Source: Rhizobium sp. G21
GTDB taxonomy: Bacteria > Pseudomonadota > Alphaproteobacteria > Rhizobiales > Rhizobiaceae
DNA: 64,000 nucleotides
NCBI RefSeq assembly: GCF_014158035.1
Contig: NZ_JACFXW010000001.1
Coordinates: 1 to 64,000, forward strand
Reading direction: 5' to 3'
The number at the start of each line of letters is the position of its first letter. The stretch's first letter is position 1. Shown here piece after piece: positions 1 to 9,149 of the stretch. The notes under the pieces are model-generated. The model had not been told where the DNA came from, did not search any database, and worked only from the letters and a program-made list of their open reading frames with translations. The position numbers were made by a program, and so were the translations under genes.

Positions 1-825
1 ACTGGGTGAGCTTGTGGATTTCCTGTTCCATCTCGAGATCGCGGAAGGCGTGACCGCTTTCCGAACCTTCGGTCGGCAATTCGTCGAGATAATGGGTTGA
101 GGCGAGCTTCACGGTCTTCAGATTCATCTCCGCCGACGTCCCGCCGATGACGATGGCGAGATGGTAGGGGGACAGGCCGCCGTGCCGAGCGACAGGATCT
201 TGTCCTTGAGGAAGGCCACCATGCGGTCATGGGTCAGCAGCGACGGCGTGCCCTGGTAGAGGTAAGTCTTGTTGGCCGAGCCGCCTCCCTTGGCGACGAA
301 CAGGAACTCGTATTCGTCGACGCCCTCTTCATAGATGTCGATCTGGGCCGGGAGATTGTTCTTGGTGTTCTTTTCCTCGAACATCGAGATGGGCGCGAGC
401 TGCGAATAGCGCAGGTTCTTCCTGAGATAGGCGTCCATCACGCCATGCGCCAAGGCTTCGTAATCGCCGCCTTCGGTCCAGACGCGGCGGCCCTTCTTGC
501 CCATGATGATCGCCGTGCCGGTGTCCTGGCACATCGGCAGCACGCCGCCGGCGGCAATGTTGGCGTTCTTGAGCAGATCATAGGCGACGAAGCGGTCGTT
601 GCCGGTGGCTTCAGGGTCGTCGAGAATCGAGGCGAGCTGCTTGAGGTGGTCGGCGCGCAGGAGATGGTTGATGTCGGCGAAGGCGGCTTCGGCGAGCAAA
701 CGCAGACCCTCCTCGGCGACCGTCAGGACCTCCTGACCCTTGAACATGTCCGTCGAGACATGATCGGATGAAAGCTTGCGGTATTCTGTCTTGTCCTCGC
801 CGAGCGGTAAGAGATCTGCGGCCAT
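1..825 (-). CDS. fumA: Class I (4Fe-4S) fumarate hydratase, partial and frameshifted
   Basis: Iron-sulfur fumarase of the TCA cycle, converting fumarate to L-malate. The N-terminal two thirds are present and the gene runs off the left edge. Visible are the conserved [14 protein letters not shown] segment with a cluster cysteine, the KGGGSANKT segment and a second cysteine in GTAACPP. I chose the ATG at 825 because the family starts near [13 protein letters not shown] and an AAAGG site precedes it. After GTAACPP the frame breaks: the plus strand has five G at 167-171, and six would restore [20 protein letters not shown] and an open frame to the window edge. This is probably a sequencing error in a homopolymer. 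Family identity is sure; intactness is not. Confidence 0.9.
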
Positions 826-1083
826 AAGCTTGCCTTTCAATGCCAGAAGCGCTGCAAATGCGGCCTGTGTATAAGCTGGCCGCACGAATTTCAATGCGCC
901 CTCGGCTAGGCCTTTCTGCTTAATCGATTGTAAAACCGAGGCAAACCTGAACGCGAACGTCACAATCCCTGTTCAGGAGTGACGCAAGCCTCCCGCATAG
1001 TTCAAATTGTATATTGTTCGTTAGAGGCGTGTTCACGCCTCGGTCTTAGTTTGAACGAGCCCTGGAAACAGAGGGAGCTCGGA

Positions 1084-1980
1084 ATGATTCCGAACCGAAG
1101 ACCCGTATCACGCGGGGTTGGGACATCCGTTGTCCAAAAAATATCGTTTGTTTGCCTCCTCGGCGTTCACATGCCGTTGGCGGTGATGCTGATGCAGGCG
1201 GGAAGCCTGCCGCCGCTGCATGTGCTGATCTGGCCGACTTTGGCCACGGTCTTCGGATCGATTCTGTGCATGACTGCGGTCTGGTGGCACCTGCGTCCGC
1301 TCGGCGAGCTGGCCGAAGGCCTGCGCCGCTTTCGACTCGAAGGTTATCTGCCGCGGCTCGAATCGGCTGGCGACGACGAAATCGGCATGGTGTCGGATTC
1401 CGTGGCGCGGCTGGTCGGCGAGCTCGACATCACGCTGAAGAAGCTGAAGGCGCAGGCGACGACAGATATCCTGACCGGTCTCGTCAATCGCCGGGCCATG
1501 CTCGACCGCGGCGCCGAGGAGCTGGCGCGCGCCCAGCGCGGTCGCGAAACGCTGAGCGTGGTGCTGATGGACCTCGACAATTTTCGATCGGTCAACGAGG
1601 ATTTCGGCCAGGAAATCGGTGATCACGTGCTCGTCGCGATCGGCCAGGTGTTGCGCGACAATCTCCGTCCCTATGACGTCGCGGCGCGCATGGGCGGCGA
1701 GGAATTCCTCATCCTTTTGCCGAGAACCTCGCTGAAGGACGCCAAAGGCGTGGCCGAGCGGCTGCGACGAAGCCTGGAACAGACAATCATCGATCCCGTC
1801 CAGCGCGGCCGGATCACCGCGAGCTTCGGCCTCGCCGTCAGCCATGGCGGCGTCAACGGCCTCGAGGACATGATCGCCGAAGCCGATCTGGCGCTCTACG
1901 AGGCGAAGCGCGCGGGGCGCAACGCGGTGCGCGTCGCCGAGCCGATTTCGCTCGACCATATTCTCCGGCGGAGAAGCTGA
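1084..1980 (+). CDS. Membrane-anchored GGDEF diguanylate cyclase
   Basis: Predicted to make cyclic di-GMP from two GTP at the inner membrane. Two hydrophobic segments near residues 15-60 form a hairpin anchor, followed by a HAMP-like linker and a C-terminal GGDEF domain. The active-site motif reads GGEEF, and RPYD lies exactly five residues upstream, matching the RxxD inhibitory I-site, so product inhibition is expected. The ATG at 1084 is preferred over an in-frame one at 979 because GAGGGA lies seven bases upstream. The gene is divergent from the fumarase and has no visible sensor domain, so its signal is unknown. Confidence 0.88.
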   Translation: MIPNRRPVSRGVGTSVVQKISFVCLLGVHMPLAVMLMQAGSLPPLHVLIWPTLATVFGSILCMTAVWWHLRPLGELAEGLRRFRLEGYLPRLESAGDDEIGMVSDSVARLVGELDITLKKLKAQATTDILTGLVNRRAMLDRGAEELARAQRGRETLSVVLMDLDNFRSVNEDFGQEIGDHVLVAIGQVLRDNLRPYDVAARMGGEEFLILLPRTSLKDAKGVAERLRRSLEQTIIDPVQRGRITASFGLAVSHGGVNGLEDMIAEADLALYEAKRAGRNAVRVAEPISLDHILRRRS

Positions 1981-2040
1981 GGCCTTCCCTTGGAGCGCGC
2001 GGGGCGATAGCGTCGCGCGTTTCCGACGCCGGAGTTACGA

Positions 2041-2934
2041 ATGCGCCGCTTGCCCGCCCTGACCGCCATGAAGATCTTCGAGGTCGTCGGCCAGACGAGA
2101 AGTTTCACGCGGGCGGCCGAGCGGCTGAACCTCACCCAGAGCGCCGTCAGCCGCCAGGTGCGAAACCTCGAGGAGCAGCTCGGCGAAGCGCTGTTCATCC
2201 GCAAGCATCACGATCTCGAACTGACGGAATCGGGCGCGGAGCTTTATGCCACGCTGCAGGACGCCCTCCACAATGTCGAATTGACGGTGCGCTCGATCAT
2301 GGAAAAGAGCAGCGGCGCGCGGCTGCGGCTCAATGCGCCGCCGACCTTCGCGCGGCGCTGGCTGATGCCGCGCCTGCCGTCGCTGCGCGAAGCGCTGCCC
2401 GACGTAGACATCAGCATCAGCACCGATCTGCAAGACAATCTCGGCGAACGCAGCCTGCTCGATTGCGCCATCCGCTTCGGCGACGGCGAGTGGCCGCTGA
2501 TGCAGGTCAGCCACCTCCTGACCGAGCGACATGTCGCCGTCTGCGCGCCGTCGCTGCTCAAGGGGCAGGGGACGGTTTCCGGAAAGGATCTATCACGCTT
2601 CACCTTCCTGCATGTGCTGGCCTCGTCGAACCAGCGTTATCTCACCTGGCGGCATTGGCTGGATGCGGCGGGGCTGACCGAGGTCGACACCCGCGGCGGC
2701 CTCGAATTCGATCTTCTGGATCTCGCCATCGAAGCGGCCGTCAACGGCATGGGCGTAACGGTGGCCGACCGCGCCATGATTACGCCGCTTCTCGACCAGA
2801 GGCTGTTGACGACGATCATGGATGTCGAGGTGCCCGGCCATCAATCCTACTGGCTGGTGACGCGGTGCGAGCGCAGCGAAAGCGACAAGGTCGCAGCTTT
2901 CCGCGCCTGGTTGGAGCGGGAGCTTTCCGCCTAA
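2041..2934 (+). CDS. LysR-family transcriptional regulator (GcvA-like)
   Basis: DNA-binding regulator with an N-terminal winged helix (residues 1-65, including FTRAAERLNLTQSAVSRQVRNLEE) and a periplasmic-binding-protein-like effector domain. Its length of 297 residues is typical. A GGAG site lies just before the ATG. It precedes, on the same strand and 127 bp away, the aldehyde dehydrogenase and GMC oxidoreductase genes, so control of that pair is a reasonable inference. The effector is not predictable from sequence. Confidence 0.85.
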   Translation: MRRLPALTAMKIFEVVGQTRSFTRAAERLNLTQSAVSRQVRNLEEQLGEALFIRKHHDLELTESGAELYATLQDALHNVELTVRSIMEKSSGARLRLNAPPTFARRWLMPRLPSLREALPDVDISISTDLQDNLGERSLLDCAIRFGDGEWPLMQVSHLLTERHVAVCAPSLLKGQGTVSGKDLSRFTFLHVLASSNQRYLTWRHWLDAAGLTEVDTRGGLEFDLLDLAIEAAVNGMGVTVADRAMITPLLDQRLLTTIMDVEVPGHQSYWLVTRCERSESDKVAAFRAWLERELSA

Positions 2935-3061
2935 ATTTTCCGAGCATTCCTTTTTGGAATGGTTTGCCCGACAACTCCTCGCTTGCGCTTTGTTCAGTCC
3001 GGGATTTTGCTGAGCGATAACAGCCGCTTCGGGCGTATCACTTGCATCGGGAATCAAGGCC

Positions 3062-4483
3062 ATGGACCACCAGATCTTTGTCGGAGGACGTTTCTCCTCT
3101 TCGCAATCGGGCCGAATGATCGACGTCGTCAATCCGGCGACGGGAAAAGTCTTCGCGCGCGTTCCTTCGGCCTCCGCCGAGGAGGCGGTGATCGCCGTCG
3201 AACGCGCCGCCGATGCGCAGAAGGAGTGGGGCGCGCGTCCCGCCATCGAGCGCGGCGATATGTTGCGGCGCTTCGCCGACGCCATCGAACGCAATGCCGA
3301 CAAGATCGCTGCGGCGCTGGCCAGCGAGAGCGGCAAGAGCTTGGCCGACGCTCGCGCGGAAACCGGCTATGGCGTCGACCTGATGCGCTATCACGCCGAA
3401 TGGGCGCGGCGCATCGAAGGCGAGGTGATCGAAAGCGACAGCCGCGACGAGACGCTGCTCTTGAAGCGCGTGCCGATCGGCGTCGCCGCCTGCCTGATCC
3501 CCTTCAACTTTCCGGTCTACACCTTCGTACGCAAGGTGGCCCCGGCGCTGATCGCCGGCAATGCCGTGGTGGTGCGCCCCTCCAATTCCACGCCGACCTC
3601 GGCCCTCGAGATCGCCGCCTGCGCGGAAGAGGCGGGCCTGCCTGCGGGCCTGCTCAACGTGCTGACCATGGACCACGACGTCGCCCGTGTTCTATGCACC
3701 CAGCCGCAGGTCGGCATGATCACCCTGACCGGCAGCGTTGCGGCCGGGCAGGCGGTGCTCGATTATTGCAGGGTCAATATCGCCAAGCCCTCGCTCGAAC
3801 TCGGCGGCAAGACGCCTGTGGTGGTGGAGCCCGACGCCGATCTCGATCAGGTCGCCGCCATGCTGATCGGCGCCAAGAGCTATCACTGCGGCCAGGTCTG
3901 CACTTCGGCCGAACGGGTCTATGTCCATGAAAGCGTGCACGACGCGCTGGTGGAAAAGCTGACGGCGGCCTTCAAGGCGCGGGAATTCGGCGACAGGTCC
4001 GTCGATCCCGCAAAGGTCGGCCCGCTGCAGACGGCGGCGTCGCGCGCCCGCGTCCATGCGATGGTCGAACGCGCCGCGCAGGAAGGAGCGACAATTGCTG
4101 CGGGCGGCTATCTGCCCGAGGGCGACGGCTTCTTCTATCCGTCGACGCTGCTGCTCCGTTGCCGCCACGACATGGAGATCGTGCGTGAAGAGATCTTCGG
4201 GCCGGTTCTTCCGGTCATCGCCTATTCGTCCTTCGACGAGGCGCTCCAGATGATGAGCGACCATCAATATGGCCTCGCTTCGGTGCTGATGACCGAGAAC
4301 TACCGCAATATCATGCGCGCTTCCGACGTGGTGGAAGCCGGCGAGCTCTATGTCAACCGTTTCCCGGGAGAGCCCTATCAGGGCTATCACGCCGGCTGGA
4401 AGCGCTCGGGCCTCGGCGGCGACGACGGCAAGCACGGCATGCTGGAATTCACCCAGACCCGTCTCGTCATCCTCAAGCACTGA
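3062..4483 (+). CDS. NAD(P)-dependent aldehyde dehydrogenase (lactaldehyde dehydrogenase-like)
   Basis: Oxidises an aldehyde to its carboxylic acid. The ALDH fold is full length (473 residues). The catalytic cysteine is Cys280 in HCGQVCTSAERVYV and the general-base glutamate is in LELGGKTPVV. The VCTSAERVYV context resembles the AldA (lactaldehyde/glycolaldehyde) branch more than betaine aldehyde dehydrogenase. It is followed nine bases later by a GMC oxidoreductase, suggesting a two-step oxidation from alcohol to aldehyde to acid. The substrate cannot be assigned. Confidence 0.88.
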   Translation: MDHQIFVGGRFSSSQSGRMIDVVNPATGKVFARVPSASAEEAVIAVERAADAQKEWGARPAIERGDMLRRFADAIERNADKIAAALASESGKSLADARAETGYGVDLMRYHAEWARRIEGEVIESDSRDETLLLKRVPIGVAACLIPFNFPVYTFVRKVAPALIAGNAVVVRPSNSTPTSALEIAACAEEAGLPAGLLNVLTMDHDVARVLCTQPQVGMITLTGSVAAGQAVLDYCRVNIAKPSLELGGKTPVVVEPDADLDQVAAMLIGAKSYHCGQVCTSAERVYVHESVHDALVEKLTAAFKAREFGDRSVDPAKVGPLQTAASRARVHAMVERAAQEGATIAAGGYLPEGDGFFYPSTLLLRCRHDMEIVREEIFGPVLPVIAYSSFDEALQMMSDHQYGLASVLMTENYRNIMRASDVVEAGELYVNRFPGEPYQGYHAGWKRSGLGGDDGKHGMLEFTQTRLVILKH

Positions 4484-4491
4484 GCGCCGCC

Positions 4492-6123
4492 ATGAGCAGC
4501 TATGACTATGTGATCGTCGGCGCAGGTTCGGCCGGCTGCATTCTCGCCAATCGACTGACGGAGGACGGCCGCTATCGCGTGCTGCTGATCGAGGCCGGCG
4601 GCAAGGACAGTTCCTTCTGGTTCAAGATCCCCATCGGTTACGCGATGAGCTACTACAATCCGAAGGTCAACTGGATGTACTATTCCGAGCCGGAGGCCGA
4701 GCTCGGCGGACGCCGGGTCTATGTGCCGCGCGGCAAGGTGCAGGGCGGCTCCGGCTCGATCAACGCCATGGTCTATGTGCGCGGCGCAGCCACCGATTTC
4801 GACGACTGGGCGGCGGCCGGCAATTCCGGATGGTCCTATCAGGACGTGCTGCCGGTGTTCAAGAAGCTGGAAACCCATGCCGACGGCGCCAATGACTGGC
4901 ATGGCGACACGGGGCCGATCCATGTGACGCCGATGCGCGGCGGCACGCATCGCATCACCGACGCCTTCCTCGCCGCCTGCGGCGAACTGCAACTGCCCGT
5001 CAATCATGATTTCAACGGCGCCTCCATCGAGGGCGGCGGCGTCTATGACATCAACACCCGCGGCGGGCGTCGCTCCCATTCGAGCGCCGAATACTTGAAG
5101 CCGATTTTGGCGCGACCCAATCTCACCGTCGAGCGCTTCGTCCATGTCGAGCAGTTGGCTTTTGACGCCACCGGACGCGCGGTCGGCGTCGAGGCGACGC
5201 GTAATGGAGAGAGGTTGACATTCTCGGCGCGGCGCGAGGTGATCGTGGCCGCCGGCGCCGTCGGCAGCCCGGCCATTCTCCAGCGCTCGGGGCTCGGCGA
5301 TGGCGACGTTCTGAAGAAGGCGGGCGTGGCGGTGCGCAGGCATCTGCCGGCCGTCGGGCGGAACCTGCAGGACCATCTCTGCGCGAGCTTTTACTACAAG
5401 TCGAAAATCCCGACGCTCAACGACACCTTCTCGAAATTCCATCACCGCATGTTGATGGGCCTGCGTTATGTTCTGAGCGGCACGGGACCCTTCTCAATGA
5501 GCGTCAATCAGGCCGGCGGTTTCTTCCGCGGCAAGCCGGAGGAGCCGCGGCCCAACATCCAGCTCTACTTCAACCCGCTCTCCTATCGCATTCCAAATAC
5601 GCCGAAATCCGGCCTTACGCCCGAGCCCTATTCCGGCTATCTCATCGCCTTCAATTCCTGCCGGCCGACAAGCCGCGGCGAAATCATGATCGCTTCTCCC
5701 GACAGCCACGCTAGCCCAAAGATCATGCCGCATTTCCTGACCACCGAGCGCGACCTCGACGAAGTGATCCAGGGCAGCCGCCTGGTGCGTCGGATCGCAT
5801 CTGCGCCGGCCATCGCCTCGCTGACCGAGGCCGAGATTTCACCCGGACCGCAGGCTGAGAGCGACGAGGCGTTCCTCGACTATTTCCGCGCCAATTCCGG
5901 CTCGATCTACCATCTCTGCGGGACCTGCATGATGGGTCCGGACGCGGAAACGTCCGTGGTCGACGCTCGTCTGCGCGTGCATGGCGTGCCGGGCCTGCGC
6001 GTCATCGACGCCTCGATCTTCCCCAATGTCACCGCCGGCAATATCAATGCGCCGACGATGATGGTGGCCGAGAAGGGCGCGCAGATGGCGCTGGAGGATG
6101 CGCGGATGGAAGCGGCGGCGTGA
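4492..6123 (+). CDS. GMC-family FAD-dependent alcohol oxidoreductase (choline dehydrogenase-like)
   Basis: Flavoprotein of the glucose-methanol-choline family, expected to oxidise an alcohol. The N-terminal dinucleotide-binding motif [16 protein letters not shown] is at residues 6-21. GMC signature 1 is around [16 protein letters not shown] and signature 2 around [15 protein letters not shown]. The C-terminal HLCGTCMMG and [17 protein letters not shown] blocks hold the active-site histidine/asparagine pair. At 543 residues it is the usual length. It forms an operon with the upstream aldehyde dehydrogenase. It resembles BetA, but no betB or betI is nearby, so choline as substrate is not assumed. 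Confidence 0.87.
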   Translation: MSSYDYVIVGAGSAGCILANRLTEDGRYRVLLIEAGGKDSSFWFKIPIGYAMSYYNPKVNWMYYSEPEAELGGRRVYVPRGKVQGGSGSINAMVYVRGAATDFDDWAAAGNSGWSYQDVLPVFKKLETHADGANDWHGDTGPIHVTPMRGGTHRITDAFLAACGELQLPVNHDFNGASIEGGGVYDINTRGGRRSHSSAEYLKPILARPNLTVERFVHVEQLAFDATGRAVGVEATRNGERLTFSARREVIVAAGAVGSPAILQRSGLGDGDVLKKAGVAVRRHLPAVGRNLQDHLCASFYYKSKIPTLNDTFSKFHHRMLMGLRYVLSGTGPFSMSVNQAGGFFRGKPEEPRPNIQLYFNPLSYRIPNTPKSGLTPEPYSGYLIAFNSCRPTSRGEIMIASPDSHASPKIMPHFLTTERDLDEVIQGSRLVRRIASAPAIASLTEAEISPGPQAESDEAFLDYFRANSGSIYHLCGTCMMGPDAETSVVDARLRVHGVPGLRVIDASIFPNVTAGNINAPTMMVAEKGAQMALEDARMEAAA

Positions 6124-6191
6124 GTCGTCGCTGAAGTCTCAAGCATCTCCGGAGGGCTTGTTTCCAAAGTGGGAACGAGTTATGCTTCCTT

Positions 6192-6503
6192 ATGCACGTC
6201 ATCGCCAAATCAGCCTTGGTGAAGTTCTGGGAAAGCCAACCGGCAGGGCTCCCGCGTGAGGCTGCAAAAGCGGCTTTGTCGTCATGGTATACGACAGTGT
6301 CGGATGCCGTTTGGAGAGATTTTAACGATCTCAGGAAGACGTTTAACTCGGCGGATTATGTCGCGGACGGCAAGGTCGTGTTCGATGTCGGTGGCAACAA
6401 ATATCGTGTCGTCGGCTTGGTGGGATATCGTACTAAGCGGGTGTTCGTTCTCTTTGTCGGCACACATGCAGACTATGACCGCATCAGCGTCAAAGATCTC
6501 TAG
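6192..6503 (+). CDS. higB: HigB-family toxin, putative mRNA interferase
   Basis: Small RelE-fold toxin of the HigB type, which in characterised relatives cleaves mRNA on the ribosome. The 103-residue protein carries family hallmarks: a basic WRDFNDLRKTFNSADYV helix, VVFDVGGNKYRVVGLVGYRTKRVFVLFVGTHADYD and a short tail. The toxin gene precedes the antitoxin by 11 bases, the order typical of higBA. The ribosome-binding site is weak. The pair sits between the GMC oxidoreductase and fumC. Confidence 0.85.
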   Translation: MHVIAKSALVKFWESQPAGLPREAAKAALSSWYTTVSDAVWRDFNDLRKTFNSADYVADGKVVFDVGGNKYRVVGLVGYRTKRVFVLFVGTHADYDRISVKDL

Positions 6504-6514
6504 GGAGGCAAGCC

Positions 6515-6891
6515 ATGGATTTCTCAAGCTTGAGGACATTGCAAAGCGAGGGCGAATACCAAGCCGCGCTTCTTGCCGTGCGCCCCTTCTTCGAGAAGGA
6601 GCCCTTGGAAGGAAGTCTAGACGCTGCTCGTTTCGATGCTCTTGTCCTGCTGATCGAGGAGTATGAGAAGCGGGTCTATCCGGTCCCGCGCGCCGAGCCG
6701 GTCGAGGTCATCAAGGCGGTGATGGAGACGAACAACTATTCTCGCGCGGATCTCGTGGCCATCCTGGGGTCAAGGCGCGTGCGTCGGATCTTCTGAACAA
6801 ACGCCGCGACATCAATCTGGACCAGATCCGCAAACTGAGTAAAGCCTGGAATATTCCCGCTGCGGCGTTGATCGGAGACGTCGCGGCATAG
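6515..6891 (+). CDS. higA: HigA-family antitoxin, frameshifted
   Basis: Antitoxin partner of the preceding HigB, with a helix-turn-helix DNA-binding C-terminus expected to neutralise the toxin and repress the operon. The continuous frame ends at 6796 after NYSRADLVAILGS, in the middle of the HTH. Restoring one base near 6766-6773 continues KARASDLLNKRRDINLDQIRKLSKAWNIPAAALI to a TAG at 6889-6891, giving a normal length of about 125 residues. Either the assembly is wrong here or the antitoxin has lost its HTH. An intact toxin next to a broken antitoxin would be hard to tolerate, which favours sequencing error. It converges with fumC. Confidence 0.78.
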
Positions 6892-6931
6892 GAGCAGCCG
6901 CGACATCCGTTTAAATCGGGTTTTCTCGTCT

Positions 6932-8321
6932 TCAGCCCGGCCCCACCATTTTCTCCGGCCTGACCACCTCGTCATATTGCGCTTCCGTCACCAGTCCGGT
7001 CGCCAGCGCTTCCTCTTTCAAGGTGGTGCCGTTCTTGTGGGCGGTCTTGGCGATCTTGGCGGCGGCGTCGTAGCCGATGACAGGGGCGAGGGCGGTGACC
7101 AGCATCAGCGAGCGCTCGACGCCCTGGCGGATATTGTCCTCGCGCGCGGCGATGCCGATCACGCAATTTTCGGTGAAGGAGCGAGCGGCGTCGCCGAGCA
7201 GCTGCACCGATTGCAGGAAGTTATAGGCCATCACGGGATTGTAGACATTCAGCTCGAAATGCCCCTGGCTTGCCGGCGAAGGTGATCGCGGCATTGTTGC
7301 CGAAGATGTGCGCGCAGACCTGAGTCAGCGCCTCGCACTGGGTCGGATTGACCTTGCCCGGCATGATCGAGGAACCCGGTTCGTTCTCCGGCAGCGCCAG
7401 CTCGCCGAGGCCGGCGCGCGGGCCGGAGCCGAGGAACCGGATGTCGTTGGCGATCTTGAACAGCGCGGCCGCGGCGGCGTTGATCGCGCCATGCGAAAAC
7501 ACCATGGCGTCATGGGCGGCGAGCGCCTCGAATTTATTGGGCGCGGTGACGAAGGGCATGCCGGTGATGCCGGCGATTTCCTCCGCCACCAGTTCGGCGA
7601 AACCAACGGGGGCGTTCAGACCCGTGCCGACGGCGGTGCCGCCCTGGGCGAGCTGCAGCAGGCCGCCCATCGTGTCGCCGATCCGCTTGATGGCGGAATG
7701 GACCTGCGCGGCGTAGCCGCCGAATTCCTGGCCCAGCGTCAGCGGCGTCGCATCCTGCGTATGGGTGCGACCGATCTTGATGATGTGCTCGAATTCCTTG
7801 GACTTTGCCTCCAGCGCCTTGTGCAGATGGGTGAGGGCTGGGATCAGGTGATGAGCGATCTCGACCGCGCAGGCGATATGCATCGCCGTCGGATAGGTGT
7901 CGTTGGACGACTGGCTCATATTGACGTGGTCATTGGGGTGAACCGGCTTCTTGGAGCCCTTGGCGCCGCCCAGCATTTCGATCGCGCGATTGGAGATCAC
8001 CTCGTTGGCGTTCATGTTCGACTGGGTGCCGGAGCCGGTCTGCCAGACCACTAGCGGAAAGTGATCGTCGAGTTTGCCGTCGATGACCTCCTGCGCCGCC
8101 GTGACGATGACGTCGCCGAGCTTGGGATCGAGCTGGCCGAGCTTCACATTGGCGCGGGCGGCGGCCTGCTTGACCACGCCGAGCGCTTTGACGATCGACG
8201 CCGGCTGTTTTTCCCAGCCGATGCGGAAGTTTCCGAGCGAGCGCTGCGCCTGTGCGCCCCAGAGGCGATCGTCTTCCACTTCGATGGGGCCGAAAGTGTC
8301 GGTTTCGATGCGTGTCGGCAT
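6932..8321 (-). CDS. fumC: Class II fumarate hydratase FumC, frameshifted
   Basis: Oxygen-stable, iron-free fumarase that interconverts fumarate and malate. The family signature [15 protein letters not shown] and the active-site region around [21 protein letters not shown] are clear. The protein starts at [15 protein letters not shown] with AAGGAT upstream. After NNAAITFAG the frame changes near 7265-7275. The plus strand has one extra base (cttgcc where ctgcc would fit); removing it joins [21 protein letters not shown] to the rest and yields about 462 residues, the normal size. It is a second fumarase only 6 kb from the class I enzyme. Confidence 0.92.
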
Positions 8322-8504
8322 GGGGAATATCCTTCTGATCCGAGTCCAGTATCTTGTCTAATCCCGCCTGCGCGTGAAAGGAAGTGGTCACTCCAACGTC
8401 CTCAGCACACACTCCGTTCGCAAGGCGCAAGAATTTACGTGCAAGCGCGGCCTCGCCTTCCTATATGCGATGAAGCAAGGGCGGCGACTGAAAGCCGGGC
8501 GGCG

Positions 8505-8852
8505 ATGGACGAGATCGAGACTGACAAGCAACCGGTTCTGAGCAAGCTGACGGCGCTGTCGCATGCCGGCCGTCTCGACATTTTCCGTCTGCTCGTTGCG
8601 GCGGGAGGCGCTGGACTCAATGCCGGCGAGATTGCCGTGGCGCTGGATCTCAAGCCCAATACGCTTTCTCAACATCTGACCATGCTGTCTGCGGCCCATC
8701 TGATCCGCGCGCAGCGGGAAGGGCGCAACATCCGCTACTTCGCCGAAATTTCCGCGATGGGACAACTCCTCGGCTTTCTCATGCAGGATTGCTGCGGCCG
8801 CAGCCCGGACATCTGTCGGAAAGCGCTGGAAACCTTGAAGATCCGCCGTTAG
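8505..8852 (+). CDS. ArsR/SmtB-family winged-helix regulator
   Basis: Short (115 residues) ArsR-type repressor. The winged HTH covers LSHAGRLDIFRLLVAAG to REGRNIRYFAE, with the recognition helix in PNTLSQHLTMLSAAHLI. The C-terminus has CCGRSPDIC, a cysteine cluster resembling the arsenite- or metal-sensing tails of some family members, but metal binding is inference. No arsenic resistance genes are adjacent. It is divergent from fumC and monocistronic. The ATG at 8505 was chosen because the family begins just before the first helix. Confidence 0.8.
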   Translation: MDEIETDKQPVLSKLTALSHAGRLDIFRLLVAAGGAGLNAGEIAVALDLKPNTLSQHLTMLSAAHLIRAQREGRNIRYFAEISAMGQLLGFLMQDCCGRSPDICRKALETLKIRR

Positions 8853-8955
8853 TCGCAGCGATGTCTGCGCCATTTTGGCCACAGCCTCTCCGAAACGAAC
8901 TATGCGAAACTGTGCGGCAAGCCTGACGTCCGAGGGCGAAAGCATGTCTGACGGC

Positions 8956-8970
8956 TTAACAATAAATTAA
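8956..8970 (+). promoter_or_regulatory. Putative CtrA-binding box
   Basis: The sequence TTAACAATAAATTAA fits the full CtrA consensus TTAA-N7-TTAA exactly. It lies about 180 bp upstream of the L,D-transpeptidase start, in a 297-bp intergenic region that is AT-richer than its surroundings. CtrA is the cell-cycle master regulator of alphaproteobacteria and controls envelope genes in several of them. Binding is inferred from the motif only. Confidence 0.5.
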
Positions 8971-9018
8971 GGTTATCAGTGTGTTGTGGATGTTCGAAAT
9001 CGGGCCTGCCCAAAACGC

Positions 9019-9034
9019 GTCACAAATTTGTGAC
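9019..9034. promoter_or_regulatory. 16-bp perfect palindrome, possible operator
   Basis: GTCACAAATTTGTGAC is a perfect 16-bp palindrome 115 bp upstream of the L,D-transpeptidase ATG and about 50 bp downstream of the CtrA-like box. It has no T tract and no gene ends here, so it is not a terminator. The cognate regulator is unknown. Confidence 0.4.
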
Positions 9035-9149
9035 CTCATGAATGAAGTCGACCGGTCATCCGTTTTCTTTTCAAGGGATTGGCGATCCGCTAGTCTGTCA
9101 GCAACTTGATTTGGGGTGACGGCGTTTCGTCGTCGGGAATGATAGCAAC

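Noticed and set aside
4492..6123. Naming the GMC oxidoreductase betA and its neighbour betB
   Set aside because: No betI or choline transporter is near, and the aldehyde dehydrogenase motif resembles AldA more than BetB.
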